Shown here in pieces: positions 23,634 through 33,257 of a DNA stretch of 50,707 bases. The stretch is from contig CAYYYP010000023.1 in the NCBI GenBank assembly GCA_964475985.1, positions 1 through 50,707 on the forward strand, written 5' to 3'. The translations under genes and the position numbers were made by a program. Origin of the DNA: CAYYYP01 sp964475985 (lineage in GTDB: Bacteria > Bdellovibrionota > UBA1018 > CAYHWW01). How positions within the stretch are numbered: position 1 is the stretch's first letter; the number at the start of each line of letters is the position of its first letter. Below the pieces are notes generated by a model. The model was not told where the DNA came from. It saw only the letters and a program-made list of their open reading frames with translations, and made no database searches.

Positions 23634-26027
23634 ATGCAAACGAAGAATGCGCATTCAGGTTGTGACGAGTCTGGTGAAAAGCCAAAAACTAACCAGGCGA
23701 AAGTTCTCGATCCGGTTTGTGGTATGACAGTAGATCCTGCTAAGGCCGGCGGCGGTAGTTTTAATCACGGGGACATAATTTACTATTTTTGCAGTGCAGA
23801 TTGCAACGAAGCGTTTCGAGAATCTCCTCAAGAATACCTTTCTCCAAATCATATCAAATCTCTGAGTGCACCAAAAACAACCGCGCCATCAATTGTTTCG
23901 ACTTTGAATGGGGAGGCTCTTTACACGTGCCCGATGCACCCTGAAGTTCTCACTGGGAAACCAGGTGATTGTCCTAAATGTGGAATGCCATTGGAACCTG
24001 TTCATCCTGCGGTTGATGACGATCCGAACGTTGAACTTCAAGATATGAGTCGAAAAGTTTGGATCGGTGCTGCTCTCAGTTTTCCGATTTTTCTTCTCGC
24101 CATGGGAGATATGGTTTTTGACGAAAACCTCCGAAACCTAATCTCTATGAGGCTGTCAAATTGGGTTCAATTTCTTCTCGCTATTCCCGTCGTTCTTTGG
24201 TGTGGCGGGCCTTTTTTTAAACGAGGTTGGGCTTCTATCTTGAATCGAAGTGCCAATATGTTCACCCTCATCAGTGTTGGCGTAGGCGCGGCTTTTCTTT
24301 ATAGCGTATTGGCAGTTCTCATTCCTAGCCTCTTCCCTGAAGGCTTTCAAATGCACGGTGCTGTAGAGCCTTATTTCGATACAGCAGCTGTAGTCATCGT
24401 TTTGGTTCTATTAGGTCAAGTTATGGAGTTGAAAGCTCGCTCACAGACGGGACTTGCCATTAAACTTCTTTTAGGACTGGCGCCTAAAACGGCTCGGGTC
24501 ATCCGTGGCGAAAAAGAAGAGGACACTCCATTAGAAGAAGTCCAGATCGGTGATCTCATCCGTGTACGTCCTGGAGAGAAAATCCCCGTTGATGGTGCAG
24601 TTACCGAAGGACGAAGTTTTGTTGACGAATCGATGGTCACAGGTGAGTCGATCCCTGTAGATAAATTCGTTGGCACCCAAGTGATAGGAGCTACAGTCAA
24701 TGGTACGGGAAGCTTTGTTTTTAAGGCTGAACGTGTAGGACATGGAACTCTCTTGTCTCAAATCGTTAAGATGGTCGCCGACGCTCAAAGAAGTCGTGCT
24801 CCGATCCAACGTTTGGCTGATCAAGTGTCTAGCTATTTTGTACCGGCTGTTTTGTTGGCAGCCATAGCCGCATTTATTTCGTGGGCACTTTGGGGTCCAG
24901 AACCCCGTCTAGCTCACGCCTTAGTCAATGCAGTTGCAGTGCTTATTATTGCCTGTCCGTGTTCCTTAGGACTTGCAACTCCTATGGCAATTATGGTCGG
25001 TACCGGCCAGGGTGCTCAAGTCGGAATCCTCATTAAAGATGCTGAGTCTTTGGAGAAATTCGAAAAAGTAGATACATTGGTGGTCGACAAAACGGGCACC
25101 CTCACAGAAGGAAAACCGAAACTTTCAAACCTGGAATCAATTCTATCTGAAGTCAGTAAAGCAGAATTTTTATCGCTCACGGCCAGTCTTGAGAACGCAA
25201 GTGAGCATCCATTGGCGGCAGCAATTGTAGAAGCAGCGCAGTCTCAGAACGTGCCTTTAAAATCAGTCACTCACTTTGAATCCATAACTGGCAAAGGAGT
25301 TATCGGCATTATCGATGGGCGAAAAGTACTCATTGGCAATCGAGCATTATTGTCAGAACAAGGTATTGATCCGTCGGCTCTGGAAAGACAAGCCAAAGTA
25401 CTTCGAGGCCAAGGACAAACAGTGATGCTTGTAGGCATTGAAGGTCAGGCTGCAGGGCTCATCGGCGTTTCTGATGCAATTAAAGTGTCAACCTTTGAAG
25501 CCATCAAAGAACTTCACCGCGCTGGTATCAAAATTATTATGGCAACCGGTGACAACAAAACGACGGCGGAAGCAGTTGCAAAAAAACTCGGTATTGAGGA
25601 GTTTATCGCTGATATTTTACCCAGCCAGAAAAAAGACCTTATTGAAAAACTAAAAAAAGAGGGCCGAATTGTAGCGATGGCTGGTGACGGCATCAACGAC
25701 GCTCCAGCAATGGCGTTGGCTGATATCGGCATTGCGATGGGAACAGGGACGGACATTGCCATGGAAAGTGCGAGCATAACGCTAGTCAAGGGTGATTTAA
25801 GGGGTATTGCAAAAGCCCGTCGACTCAGCCAAGCAGTGATGAAAAACATCCGGCAAAACTTGTTCCTCGCTTTCGTATACAATGGTGCGGGTGTTCCAGT
25901 CGCAGCAGGGATCTTGTTCCCCTTTTTTGGAATTTTGATTAGTCCCATTTGGGCAAGCGTCGCAATGAGTTTGAGTTCAGTTTCAGTGATCGGCAATGCG
26001 TTGAGACTAAAGCGGTTACGTTTGTAG
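23634..26027 (+). CDS. copA: Cu(I)-exporting P1B-type ATPase, CopA-like
   Basis: 797 residues. It lacks a classical CxxC metal-associated domain; instead there is an N-terminal YHS/TRASH-type module (DPVCGMTVDP ... FCSADCNEAF, about 26-65) and a heavy-metal-binding module (YTCPMHPEV ... GDCPKCGMPLEPV, about 98-123). The ATPase core shows TGES, IIACPCSLGLATPMAIMVG in TM6, DKTGTLTEGKP, SEHPLAAAI and MAGDGINDAPA. The last segments contain FVYNGAGVPVAAG and MSLSSVSVIGNALRL, the Tyr-Asn and Met-Ser-Ser pattern of Cu(I) pumps (P1B-1). It begins 6 bases after cusA. It moves Cu(I) from cytoplasm to periplasm, where the Cus system can take over. Confidence 0.95.
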   Translation: MQTKNAHSGCDESGEKPKTNQAKVLDPVCGMTVDPAKAGGGSFNHGDIIYYFCSADCNEAFRESPQEYLSPNHIKSLSAPKTTAPSIVSTLNGEALYTCPMHPEVLTGKPGDCPKCGMPLEPVHPAVDDDPNVELQDMSRKVWIGAALSFPIFLLAMGDMVFDENLRNLISMRLSNWVQFLLAIPVVLWCGGPFFKRGWASILNRSANMFTLISVGVGAAFLYSVLAVLIPSLFPEGFQMHGAVEPYFDTAAVVIVLVLLGQVMELKARSQTGLAIKLLLGLAPKTARVIRGEKEEDTPLEEVQIGDLIRVRPGEKIPVDGAVTEGRSFVDESMVTGESIPVDKFVGTQVIGATVNGTGSFVFKAERVGHGTLLSQIVKMVADAQRSRAPIQRLADQVSSYFVPAVLLAAIAAFISWALWGPEPRLAHALVNAVAVLIIACPCSLGLATPMAIMVGTGQGAQVGILIKDAESLEKFEKVDTLVVDKTGTLTEGKPKLSNLESILSEVSKAEFLSLTASLENASEHPLAAAIVEAAQSQNVPLKSVTHFESITGKGVIGIIDGRKVLIGNRALLSEQGIDPSALERQAKVLRGQGQTVMLVGIEGQAAGLIGVSDAIKVSTFEAIKELHRAGIKIIMATGDNKTTAEAVAKKLGIEEFIADILPSQKKDLIEKLKKEGRIVAMAGDGINDAPAMALADIGIAMGTGTDIAMESASITLVKGDLRGIAKARRLSQAVMKNIRQNLFLAFVYNGAGVPVAAGILFPFFGILISPIWASVAMSLSSVSVIGNALRLKRLRL

Positions 26028-26103
26028 CTTTAGATTTATAGGTAGAGAATGCCTATCTGCAGCCTAAGTAATGTCTCAATTTGAAGCATGTTATAATTTT
26101 ATA

Positions 26104-27285
26104 ATGAAAGCAGCCATAAAGTGGCTTCTCGCTGGTCTTTACTTGACTCATTTTTGCGGTGTTCTTATATCACCAGCGCTCGCTGATCCTCCCTCAGTGT
26201 CCGATCGCCAGCAATGTGTCTCTCTAAGAACGCGGAGCCAATGGGTCTCATTTCGAGAGCAGTATCTCAGGACATTCACTGTTTCAGCAGCGCCTCGTGA
26301 AAACGAAGATTTCAGGGAAATGCTTTCACGATCGCAGCTTACCTATGAACAGCTTGCGTCTTGCCTGCCAGAACTGAGGCTGCAAGGTTTAGGAAATTGT
26401 TTCGAACGTTTTATAGATTTTACACGCAATTTAGGGCGATTCAGTGAGTCTGTTCCCGATGTGCGCCAGCCAAGCGGAATACGTCATTTTGGGAGTGGTT
26501 ATCGTTTTGAAGTTCCTGATGCCGACTATTTGCGAAGCCAACCCCTGGAAGCCATGCAAATTCCATCAGAGTTTTTGCTCCCAACACTGCAACAAGCTCA
26601 GGTGGCATTGGAGCGTAGAGGTGTAAGTTCAGTCCGTTTTCAATCGGGTCTTACTAGTCATGATCGAATCATTTTTCATGAACGTTTAGCAAGATATGAT
26701 CGTTATTTTCTAATTGAAGGAGACAATCTTAGTACAATCGATGTTATTTTGGTTGAGAATCGAACTGATGGTCAGCGGCCTCAGATTTATTTTCGGGAAA
26801 ATACTTTAACGCCGGGCCATGCACACCATCAGGCTACGACAAATGTTTCGAGCTGTATAAACTGTCATTCAAATGGACTCCGAGAAATTGTACCTGCCCT
26901 GCCGCTCAGTACAGCGCTGGAAAGGGAACGACTACAAAGTATCAATCAAAGGATTCATCGAACTGGTTCTCCGGATTGGCACAATACGTTGCATCCAAAT
27001 CGATTCGGCCCAGCTCTAGGGACTCGCTCTAGGCATGGTTGTATCAACTGCCATGATGGGCAAACGAGATCCGCATTGAATTGGATGACCGATATTGGCG
27101 AAGTGTACAAGAAGGTAGTTCAAGAGGGCTCGATGCCTCCGGGACAACATTTAAGTCGACGGCAGCGTATCCAAATGTTTCAAGAGCTCTATAGAGATGG
27201 ACAGCGCGCACTCAGAGCGTGGATGACCGAGATCCCGTGCTCTCACGAGGGACCATCATTGAACCAGGCGCATTGCCCACAATAA
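26104..27285 (+). CDS. Exported diheme cytochrome c-like protein
   Basis: About 393 residues from the ATG at 26104; an ATG at 26071 would add 11. The signal peptide ends near SPALA. Two CxxCH haem sites are present in the C-terminal half: SSCINCHSNGLREI and GCINCHDGQTRS, with possible Met ligands such as EGSMPPGQ. The N-terminal half (about 30-220) has Cys residues and no recognised domain. It lies 76 bases downstream of copA on the same strand and converges with the EamA gene. A periplasmic redox role with copper is possible, for example oxidising Cu(I), but this is inference; the family is not recognised. Confidence 0.75.
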   Translation: MKAAIKWLLAGLYLTHFCGVLISPALADPPSVSDRQQCVSLRTRSQWVSFREQYLRTFTVSAAPRENEDFREMLSRSQLTYEQLASCLPELRLQGLGNCFERFIDFTRNLGRFSESVPDVRQPSGIRHFGSGYRFEVPDADYLRSQPLEAMQIPSEFLLPTLQQAQVALERRGVSSVRFQSGLTSHDRIIFHERLARYDRYFLIEGDNLSTIDVILVENRTDGQRPQIYFRENTLTPGHAHHQATTNVSSCINCHSNGLREIVPALPLSTALERERLQSINQRIHRTGSPDWHNTLHPNRFGPALGTRSRHGCINCHDGQTRSALNWMTDIGEVYKKVVQEGSMPPGQHLSRRQRIQMFQELYRDGQRALRAWMTEIPCSHEGPSLNQAHCPQ

Positions 27286-27293
27286 CTTTTTAT

Positions 27294-28361
27294 TCAATGC
27301 CTATGCCGATGGTGAATATCAGGCCAGTGCACATGCGAATGAGTTATCGGTTCGTGTGTATGGGGATGGTCATGTGTTTCACCATTATCTTTATTTTCTT
27401 CATGACGATGCTGGTGATGTTCATCGTGGGAATGTGAGTGTCGATGCCTGATAGGTTCATGGGAATGAAGGTGACGATGATGCTCTCGAGATAAAAACCA
27501 AAGTCCTGCTGCCATGATGGTAGCTGACAGCCAATGGTACATTGGTGGCCGTTCACCCAAAAGTAGAAGTGAAAAAACCATCCCAAAAAATGGACTTATC
27601 GCAAAATAAGTGCTTGTTCGAGATGTGCCAATCGCACGGAGCGCTTTAACGAAAAGTACTAAACTTGCGCCATAACTAAGAGCCCCGATAATCAGAGCAG
27701 AAGCCATTTGAGATACGGCTCCGAGGGAGTGTTCCAAGAGCAGGGCGAGAGTGATATTAAAAATACCGGCACTGAGTCCTTTGACGCCTGCAAGCACTGC
27801 GGGAGGCAGTTCTTCAATATCGCGAGTCAAGTTGTTATCAATTCCCCAGAACAGACAAGCACCAAGAATTAAAAAACTTGCAGTAGAAAAGCCTGCCGGG
27901 TTTGCTGGATTGATCGTGATGATGAGCGCACCAAAGATCAAAGCGAATTTTCCGATCCAGACTTGTTTTCCGATATGTTCGTGGAAAATGAGCCAGGCTA
28001 AAATAGTAGTTGTGACGCTCTCAAGATTTAAAAGAAGCGAAACCTCAAAAGCAGTGGCTAACTTGATGCCGTAAGTTAAACAGACAGGCGCTAGAATTCC
28101 ACCAGAAATGATGGCGCCTAAAAGTTTCATGCGGTGGTGCATTGAGAGTCGAGCAAGCTCCTTTGTCACAGTAACTTTCTGCCAAACCAAAACAACCATG
28201 AGCCCAATGCCTGAACCTAAATATAGAAGACCCGCTAAAAAAAGCGGCGACATATTACCAATCACAAGTTTGCTCAGCGGCGGAGAAATTCCAAAAAGAA
28301 CCGCCGAAAGGAGCGCGAGGGCCGGACCTGAAAGGCTCGATAAACTAGGACGGCTAAGCAT
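27294..28361 (-). CDS. EamA/DMT family exporter with histidine-rich C-tail
   Basis: About 355 residues from the ATG at 28361; a TTG at 28370 is an alternative. Ten membrane segments in two EamA repeats span residues 1-290, for example LSAVLFGISPPLSKLVIGN at the start and STYFAISPFFGMVFSLLLLG with FLSREH at the end. The last 60-odd residues hold 24 His in HxH patterns (LHSHEPIRHRHSHSHDEHH, HDHPHTHEPITHSHVH, HHRHRH) and would lie in the cytoplasm. DMT exporters move small metabolites or drugs; the tail suggests metal binding or a metal substrate here. It is divergent from a His-rich exported protein and near the second czcA, which supports a metal role. Substrate unknown. Confidence 0.85.
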   Translation of the reverse strand: MLSRPSLSSLSGPALALLSAVLFGISPPLSKLVIGNMSPLFLAGLLYLGSGIGLMVVLVWQKVTVTKELARLSMHHRMKLLGAIISGGILAPVCLTYGIKLATAFEVSLLLNLESVTTTILAWLIFHEHIGKQVWIGKFALIFGALIITINPANPAGFSTASFLILGACLFWGIDNNLTRDIEELPPAVLAGVKGLSAGIFNITLALLLEHSLGAVSQMASALIIGALSYGASLVLFVKALRAIGTSRTSTYFAISPFFGMVFSLLLLGERPPMYHWLSATIMAAGLWFLSREHHRHLHSHEPIRHRHSHSHDEHHQHRHEENKDNGETHDHPHTHEPITHSHVHWPDIHHRHRH

Positions 28362-28390
28362 GAGTAACAATTTGAGTTTTATTCATTTCC

Positions 28391-28849
28391 ATGACTATTA
28401 TAAAAACAATGGCCAGATTACGAATAAAAAACGCTTTTTTAGGAATCATTACCCTCCTGGTTATGGTCACAAGCGTTCCTGCTGGCACAAGAGGGTGTGT
28501 TGATGCGCTCCGCCATGACCTCAATGACTTATTAGATCGGCACGTCAGTTATTCGCATCACGACCATACTGGCGAGATTTTTGCCTTTCACGAAACTCAA
28601 ACGACCATCGATGGCGCGCCACATCAACAGCTTGCGCACAAACATCGCCATGCACCAAATGAAAAAGAACACGAGCATACTCATCAGCAAACTTTAGGCA
28701 CGAACGTCATACCTGAAGTGGCACTTGCCCCTGCAACTATTTCATCACCCTTGCCGACTGCTGTGCCAGCAACTTTAATTGCTTATTCTCTATTGTCGCC
28801 TGTGAGTGAGTCTTTATCAGTTATTTTTCGCCCGCCCATCTTTTCGTGA
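28391..28849 (+). CDS. CzcI-like His-rich exported protein
   Basis: 152 residues; the start may also be the ATG six codons later (28409). A signal peptide (IKNAFLGIITLLVMVTSVPA) is followed by a His-rich stretch: RHVSYSHHDHTG, HQQLAHKHRHAPNEKEHEHT and HQQ. The C-terminus is SVIFRPPIFS, ending like the other CzcI-like proteins here (RPP). It lacks the HCxxHCH cluster but has one Cys after the signal. It precedes the short adaptor and czcA copy and is divergent from the His-tailed exporter; the two starts are only 30 bases apart. No ECF-type promoter element was found upstream. Likely a periplasmic metal-binding accessory; inferred. Confidence 0.7.
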   Translation: MTIIKTMARLRIKNAFLGIITLLVMVTSVPAGTRGCVDALRHDLNDLLDRHVSYSHHDHTGEIFAFHETQTTIDGAPHQQLAHKHRHAPNEKEHEHTHQQTLGTNVIPEVALAPATISSPLPTAVPATLIAYSLLSPVSESLSVIFRPPIFS

Positions 28850-28915
28850 TTTTTTACCGTCACCAATAAATCGCGGAAATTTGAATCTCACCTATTTCGA
28901 TACTGGTTGAAATAA

Positions 28916-28943
28916 ATGCGTATGCACGCATGCAGAGGCTGCA
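28916..28943 (+). repeat. Two adjacent short hairpins before the short adaptor gene
   Basis: ATGCGT/ACGCAT (28916-28931, 4-base loop) and TGCAG/CTGCA (28931-28943, 3-base loop) form tandem perfect hairpins ending just before the AAAGGAAAAG ribosome binding site of the gene at 28956. They lie where hairpins occur in the other small-protein operons. Confidence 0.4.
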
Positions 28944-28955
28944 TAAAGGAAAAGT

Positions 28956-29444
28956 ATGCTGAGTGAACTCATGAGGATGAATCAAGCAATCAAAAAAATA
29001 GGATTTTTGACTTTGGTTTTTGTCGTATTGCCATTATCAAGGTTTAGCCTAAGTCTTGCGGCTGATGTCAAATCCGCCGAACCTCGCGTTCAAAAAGAAG
29101 ATCCCCCGATTAAAAAGAAGGCTGTACCAGAAACTTCAAAAACAGACGGCTTTCGGCTTTCTGAAAAAGCCACGCGTACCATCGGATTGACTGCAAAGCC
29201 CATTGCAACAGCACCTGAGTTCACAATGCCAGAGCGTGCGCTTGTTCGCTCACTTGACATATTAGCCATCTATCGGATTCGTAATGGTTGGTACAAACTT
29301 GTTCCTGTCGAGATCGTCAGAAGAAAGGAATCTGAACTTACCGTTCGCTCTCATGAAATCAAAGCTGGTACTGATTACGTTGTTATTAGCGGAATTGAGC
29401 TTCTTCGTGCCACCGAAATGGAAGCATTTGGAGGTGGTGAATGA
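28956..29444 (+). CDS. Miniature periplasmic adaptor, second copy
   Basis: 162 residues with a signal peptide (core IGFLTLVFVVLPLSRFSLSL, ending about LAA). The mature protein starts with a Lys/Pro-rich linker, then ETSKTDGFRLSEKATRTIGL (compare ETSKTLGLKLSEKAIQTLSL in the copy at 4961-5410), then PERALVRSLDILAIYRIRNG, WYKLVPVEIVRRKESELTVR and IKAGTDYVVISGIELLRATE. Only the membrane-proximal domain of a CusB/CzcB adaptor can be seen. The stop overlaps the start of czcA by 4 bases. Unlike the first locus, no outer membrane factor gene lies beside it. The start could also be the ATG at 28977. Confidence 0.83.
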   Translation: MLSELMRMNQAIKKIGFLTLVFVVLPLSRFSLSLAADVKSAEPRVQKEDPPIKKKAVPETSKTDGFRLSEKATRTIGLTAKPIATAPEFTMPERALVRSLDILAIYRIRNGWYKLVPVEIVRRKESELTVRSHEIKAGTDYVVISGIELLRATEMEAFGGGE

Positions 29445-32400
29445 TTAACCGAATCATCCATTTTTCTGTTTATCGTCGAGGCGTCGTAATGATGCTCACT
29501 ATCATCATGGCAGTGGTGGGCTGGATCACCTTCGAGAACCTTCCGATTGATGCTGTTCCCGATGTCACTAACAACCAAGTTCAAATCAATTCGGCGGTAG
29601 AAGGGCTTTCTACTGAAGAAGTAGAAAGAAATGTGACTTTTCCCATCGAGACGGTCATGCGTGGGATTGCGGGCGTGACTCAAGTAAGATCATTGACGCG
29701 ATTTAATCTCTCGCAAGTGACCGTCATATTTGAAGACGAAGTCGATATCTATCGAGCAAGGCAGCTCGTCGCTGAAAGGTTGCAGTTGGCTGGCCCTAGC
29801 CTTCCTAAGGGTGTGGTCCCAAAGCCAGGACCCGTAAGTTCTGGTCTTGGGGAGATTGTTCATTACTCAATTGAAGCTGAAAAGCCAGCAACTGGTGAAG
29901 ATCGCATGCGCCAGCTCATGGAGCTTCGCACGATTCAAGACTGGTATGTGAAGCCAAGACTGCTCACCGTAAAGGGTGTGGCAGACGTCAACACCATCGG
30001 TGGTTTTGAAAAGCAATTTCATATTCAGCCGAACTCCCAGAAGATGGCAAGATTTGGGCTCCACCTAAATGACCTCGTAGAAGCGTTGGAGAGAACAAAC
30101 AAAAACGTAGGCGGTGGCTATGTTCAACAAACTGGCGAGCAGTTTTTGGTGCAGGGTGTAGGACTTCTTAAGAGTATCAAGAGCATCAAATCAATTCCCA
30201 TCAAAAGTTTAGAGACACTTAGAACCGTAACTGTAGGTGACGTCGCTGATGTGAACCTTGCGACTTCACTTCGTTCTGGCGCTGCCATCGTTCGTGGAAG
30301 AGAAGCTGTCATCGGAACGACGATGATGCTTATGGGTGAAAACAGCAGAGCCGTAGCACTGCGTGTTGCAGAGCGATTAAATGAGATCAAGGAAGGCCTG
30401 CCAAAGGGTTATAAGATAGAAACCCTCTATAATCGTTCCGATTTAGTGAACTTCACATTAAGTACCGTTGAGCACAATCTGTTGGTTGGAGCTTTCTTGG
30501 TCATTTTAGTGTTGTTCTTGTTGATCGGTAATGTGCGTGCAGCGCTGATTACGGCAGTCGTTATCCCACTCTCCCTTCTTTTTTCATTTATCTTCATGCG
30601 ACACTTTGGGATTTCTGGAAATCTCATGAGTCTTGGTGCTCTGGATTTTGGAATCATAGTCGATGGCGCAGTCATTATGCTCGATCACTGCGTTAGAGTC
30701 ATTCATGACAGGTCTCAAGAATTGAAACGAACTCTTACCAAAGAAGAACTCAAACGCACTGTATATGAAGCTGCCGTTCAGATTCGAACTGCTGCTGGTT
30801 TTGGTGAACTTATTATCGTTGTTGTATTTCTTCCGGTCTTTTCACTCGTTGCGGTAGAGGGAAAGATGTTTAAGCCCATGGCAGCAACTTTTATCATAGC
30901 GGTAATCGGTGCCCTCTGCCTTTCATTTACCACCGTTCCAGCCTTAGCAAGCATTCTCATGACCGGTCCTGTGGCCGATAAAGAGCCTTGGATCATGCGT
31001 AAACTAGAGCGGCTTTATCGGCCATTTCTGGAAGTCGTGCTAAAATGGCGGCGAACGACGGTGCTGATCGGATTGGTAGCAACATTACTCGGAGGAATTC
31101 TTTTTAGTCGCTTAGGCGGAGAGTTCTTACCACAGATGGATGAGGGAACGCTGCTCATTCAAACAACTAGGTCTGTGAATATCAGCATCGATCAGTCCGT
31201 CGTTCTTCAAATAAAAACCGAGGAACTAGTTTCCTAGTTTCCAGAGTTGGCTTTAAAATTCTAAAATATCGCCACTTAAGAGATTGCAAACGACCCTATG
31301 GGTGTCAATCAGGCGGATACGTATGTTGCATTCAAAGATGAAAAGGATTTCCCGCTGGTAAATGGAAAAAGAAGAACGAGAACCGAAGTCGCACAAATGA
31401 TGATTGACCGGCTCGATGAGGAGCTACCAGGTCAATCGGTACTGTTGAGCCAACCTATTCAAATGCGCTTTAATGATCTTTTGGAAGGTTCTAAATCAGA
31501 TGTCTCTGTAAAGCTCTTTGGCGATGACATGGATATGCTGTCAACGCTTACGCATAAGATGGCCGAAGTGATCGGAAAAATTCCTGGCTCATCAGAACTT
31601 GAAACGGAACTCAGAGGAACCTCGCCTCTTCTTCGCGTGACGCCAAAAGAAGATGTGCTTTTAGGGCTCGGCATCTCGAGCATAGATGTTTTGGAGTCGT
31701 TGGGTATTGCAATGGGGGGCAAGGAAGTTGGTTTTCTCTATGAAGGAATCAAACGATTTCCCATCCTAGTTCGTTTCAGTGAAAAAGATCGCTCCAACCT
31801 GGATGCGATCAAAAACCTGCCCGTAGGGATTTCAACAAATGCCACCATTCCGTTGGAAGATGCAGCGACGGTGAAATTTGAGCAGGCATACGGGGCTATC
31901 ACTCGGGAAGATGGGAAACGGCGTGCTGCCGTCATGATTAATCCACGAGACAGGGATACAGAAAGTTTTGTGCTTGAGGCACAAAAAGCTGTAGTTGATC
32001 AAGTAAAGCTGCCGCCTGGTTACTACGTAGAGTGGGGCGGTACATTTAAAAATCTTCAGACTGCGAGATCAAGGCTTCTTGTACTTGCTCCTCTCGCTCT
32101 CATTCTTGTGCTGATGATGATCTACGCAGCATTTAAGAATGTGTATCAGACAGCACTTATTTTCGCCTGCGTACCGCTTGCTCTTGTGGGCGGCGTTCTT
32201 GGACTGCTTTTCAACGGACTGCCCTTTAGCATATCAGCTGGAGTTGGTTTCATTGCTCTTTCGGGGATCGCCGTCTTAAATGGTGTCGTGCTTGTCAATT
32301 ATTTTAATGACCTGCACACTCAAGGATTACAAGGCGAAGCGCTCATCAAGAAGGGGACGCTTTTAAGGCTGAGACCTGTTCTCATGACGGCACTGGTAGA

Positions 32401-32587
32401 TATTTTTGGATTTCTTCCCATGATGCTCTCCCATGGAGTGGGCTCGGAAGTGCAGCGGCCATTAGCCTCAGTTGTCATAGGTGGAATCGTGTCATCTACA
32501 CTTTTAACGCTACTTGTGCTGCCGGCGCTTTATAGTATTTTTGAAAGATACATGCGGCCGGTGACAAACGAAGTTGAAGAGCACTAA
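29441..32587 (+). pseudogene. czcA: Second CzcA-like RND pump, interrupted by three in-frame stops
   Basis: The frame codes for a complete HME-RND pump of about 1048 codons but has TAG at 31235, TAA at 31262 and TAA at 31277, all in the same frame, within 45 bases. The part before (598 residues) holds TM1, the first porter loop and TM2-TM7; the part after, open from an ATG at 31298 (429 residues), holds the rest through FSISAGVGFIALSGIAVLNG. Alignment with the copy at 1774-4971 shows FPEVSVAF...IGTAEVATDPMG against FPE...IAT.EIANDPMG, so no base is lost or gained. The TM4 relay reads IIVDGAVIMLDHC, with Asp where the active copy has Glu. Likely a recently inactivated pump; two-chain expression or read-through is less likely. 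Confidence 0.82.
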
Positions 32588-32606
32588 TGGGGTAGCGATC
32601 TATTGA

Positions 32607-33257
32607 TCAATGGGCCTGAGCAAGTTTTCTCATCACCAGAAAAGCAACAGTTGCTCCGAGGATTTGAGCAATGATGAATGGAATGACTCCCGCCGGGCTG
32701 ATTCCACAAAAAGTATTCGTGAACATTCGCGCCACCGTCACTGCGGGATTGGCGAAGGATGTCGAAGAAGTAAACCAATAGGCAGCTGTTATATACGCGG
32801 CAATACTGAAGGGAGCGAATTCAACATGCTTTCGCCCTGCTAGGGCAATGGTACAGATCAGTCCAAATGTTGCAACTACCTCTGAGGTCATAAGATGCAG
32901 TCCACCTCTATCCTTCAATGAAATTTGTAGAATGGTCTGGTGAAACATTGCGTGTGAAACAAGAACTCCAGTGATTGCTCCCAGAAACTGAGCGGACCAA
33001 TAGCTGAGAAGGCTCTTTCTATCCAGGCGCCACCAGAGGGCCTCAACAAGGCTTACAACCGGATTGAAGTGTGCTCCTGATATGGAGCCTAAGCTTTGGA
33101 TCAAAACAAATAGCCCCGCGCCTGTCGCCAGAGAGTTTGCCAAGAGCGCGATTGCTTCATTGCCTTGGGCCAACCTTTCGCCCATGATTCCCGAGCCTAC
33201 GACTATCATCAATAGAAATGCCGTACCCAGATATTCAGCTATGAATTTCTGTTTCAT
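32607..33257 (-). CDS. aqpS: Aquaglyceroporin-type channel of the arsenic operon (AqpS-like)
   Basis: 216 residues of the MIP channel family with six membrane segments. The two half-helix motifs are SISGAHFNPVVSLVEALW and SFANPAVTVARMF; the Arg after the second NPA is the filter Arg. The N-terminus AEYLGTAFLLMIVVGSGIM is typical. It is the last gene of the arsR-arsI-arsC operon and overlaps arsC by 4 bases. No ArsB or Acr3 pump is present, so arsenite formed by ArsC probably leaves through this channel, as known for AqpS in Sinorhizobium meliloti. It converges with the damaged czcA. Confidence 0.9.
   Translation of the reverse strand: MKQKFIAEYLGTAFLLMIVVGSGIMGERLAQGNEAIALLANSLATGAGLFVLIQSLGSISGAHFNPVVSLVEALWWRLDRKSLLSYWSAQFLGAITGVLVSHAMFHQTILQISLKDRGGLHLMTSEVVATFGLICTIALAGRKHVEFAPFSIAAYITAAYWFTSSTSFANPAVTVARMFTNTFCGISPAGVIPFIIAQILGATVAFLVMRKLAQAH

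Noticed and set aside
28161..28195. TGTCAC on the plus strand upstream of the His-rich gene, as a fifth ECF-type promoter
   Set aside because: It lies inside the EamA coding region more than 200 bases from the start and no CGTA follows at 16-17 bases.
29441..32587. A frameshift in the second czcA
   Set aside because: The distance between the two open parts is a multiple of three and the intervening codons align with the intact copy; the interruption is by in-frame stops only.
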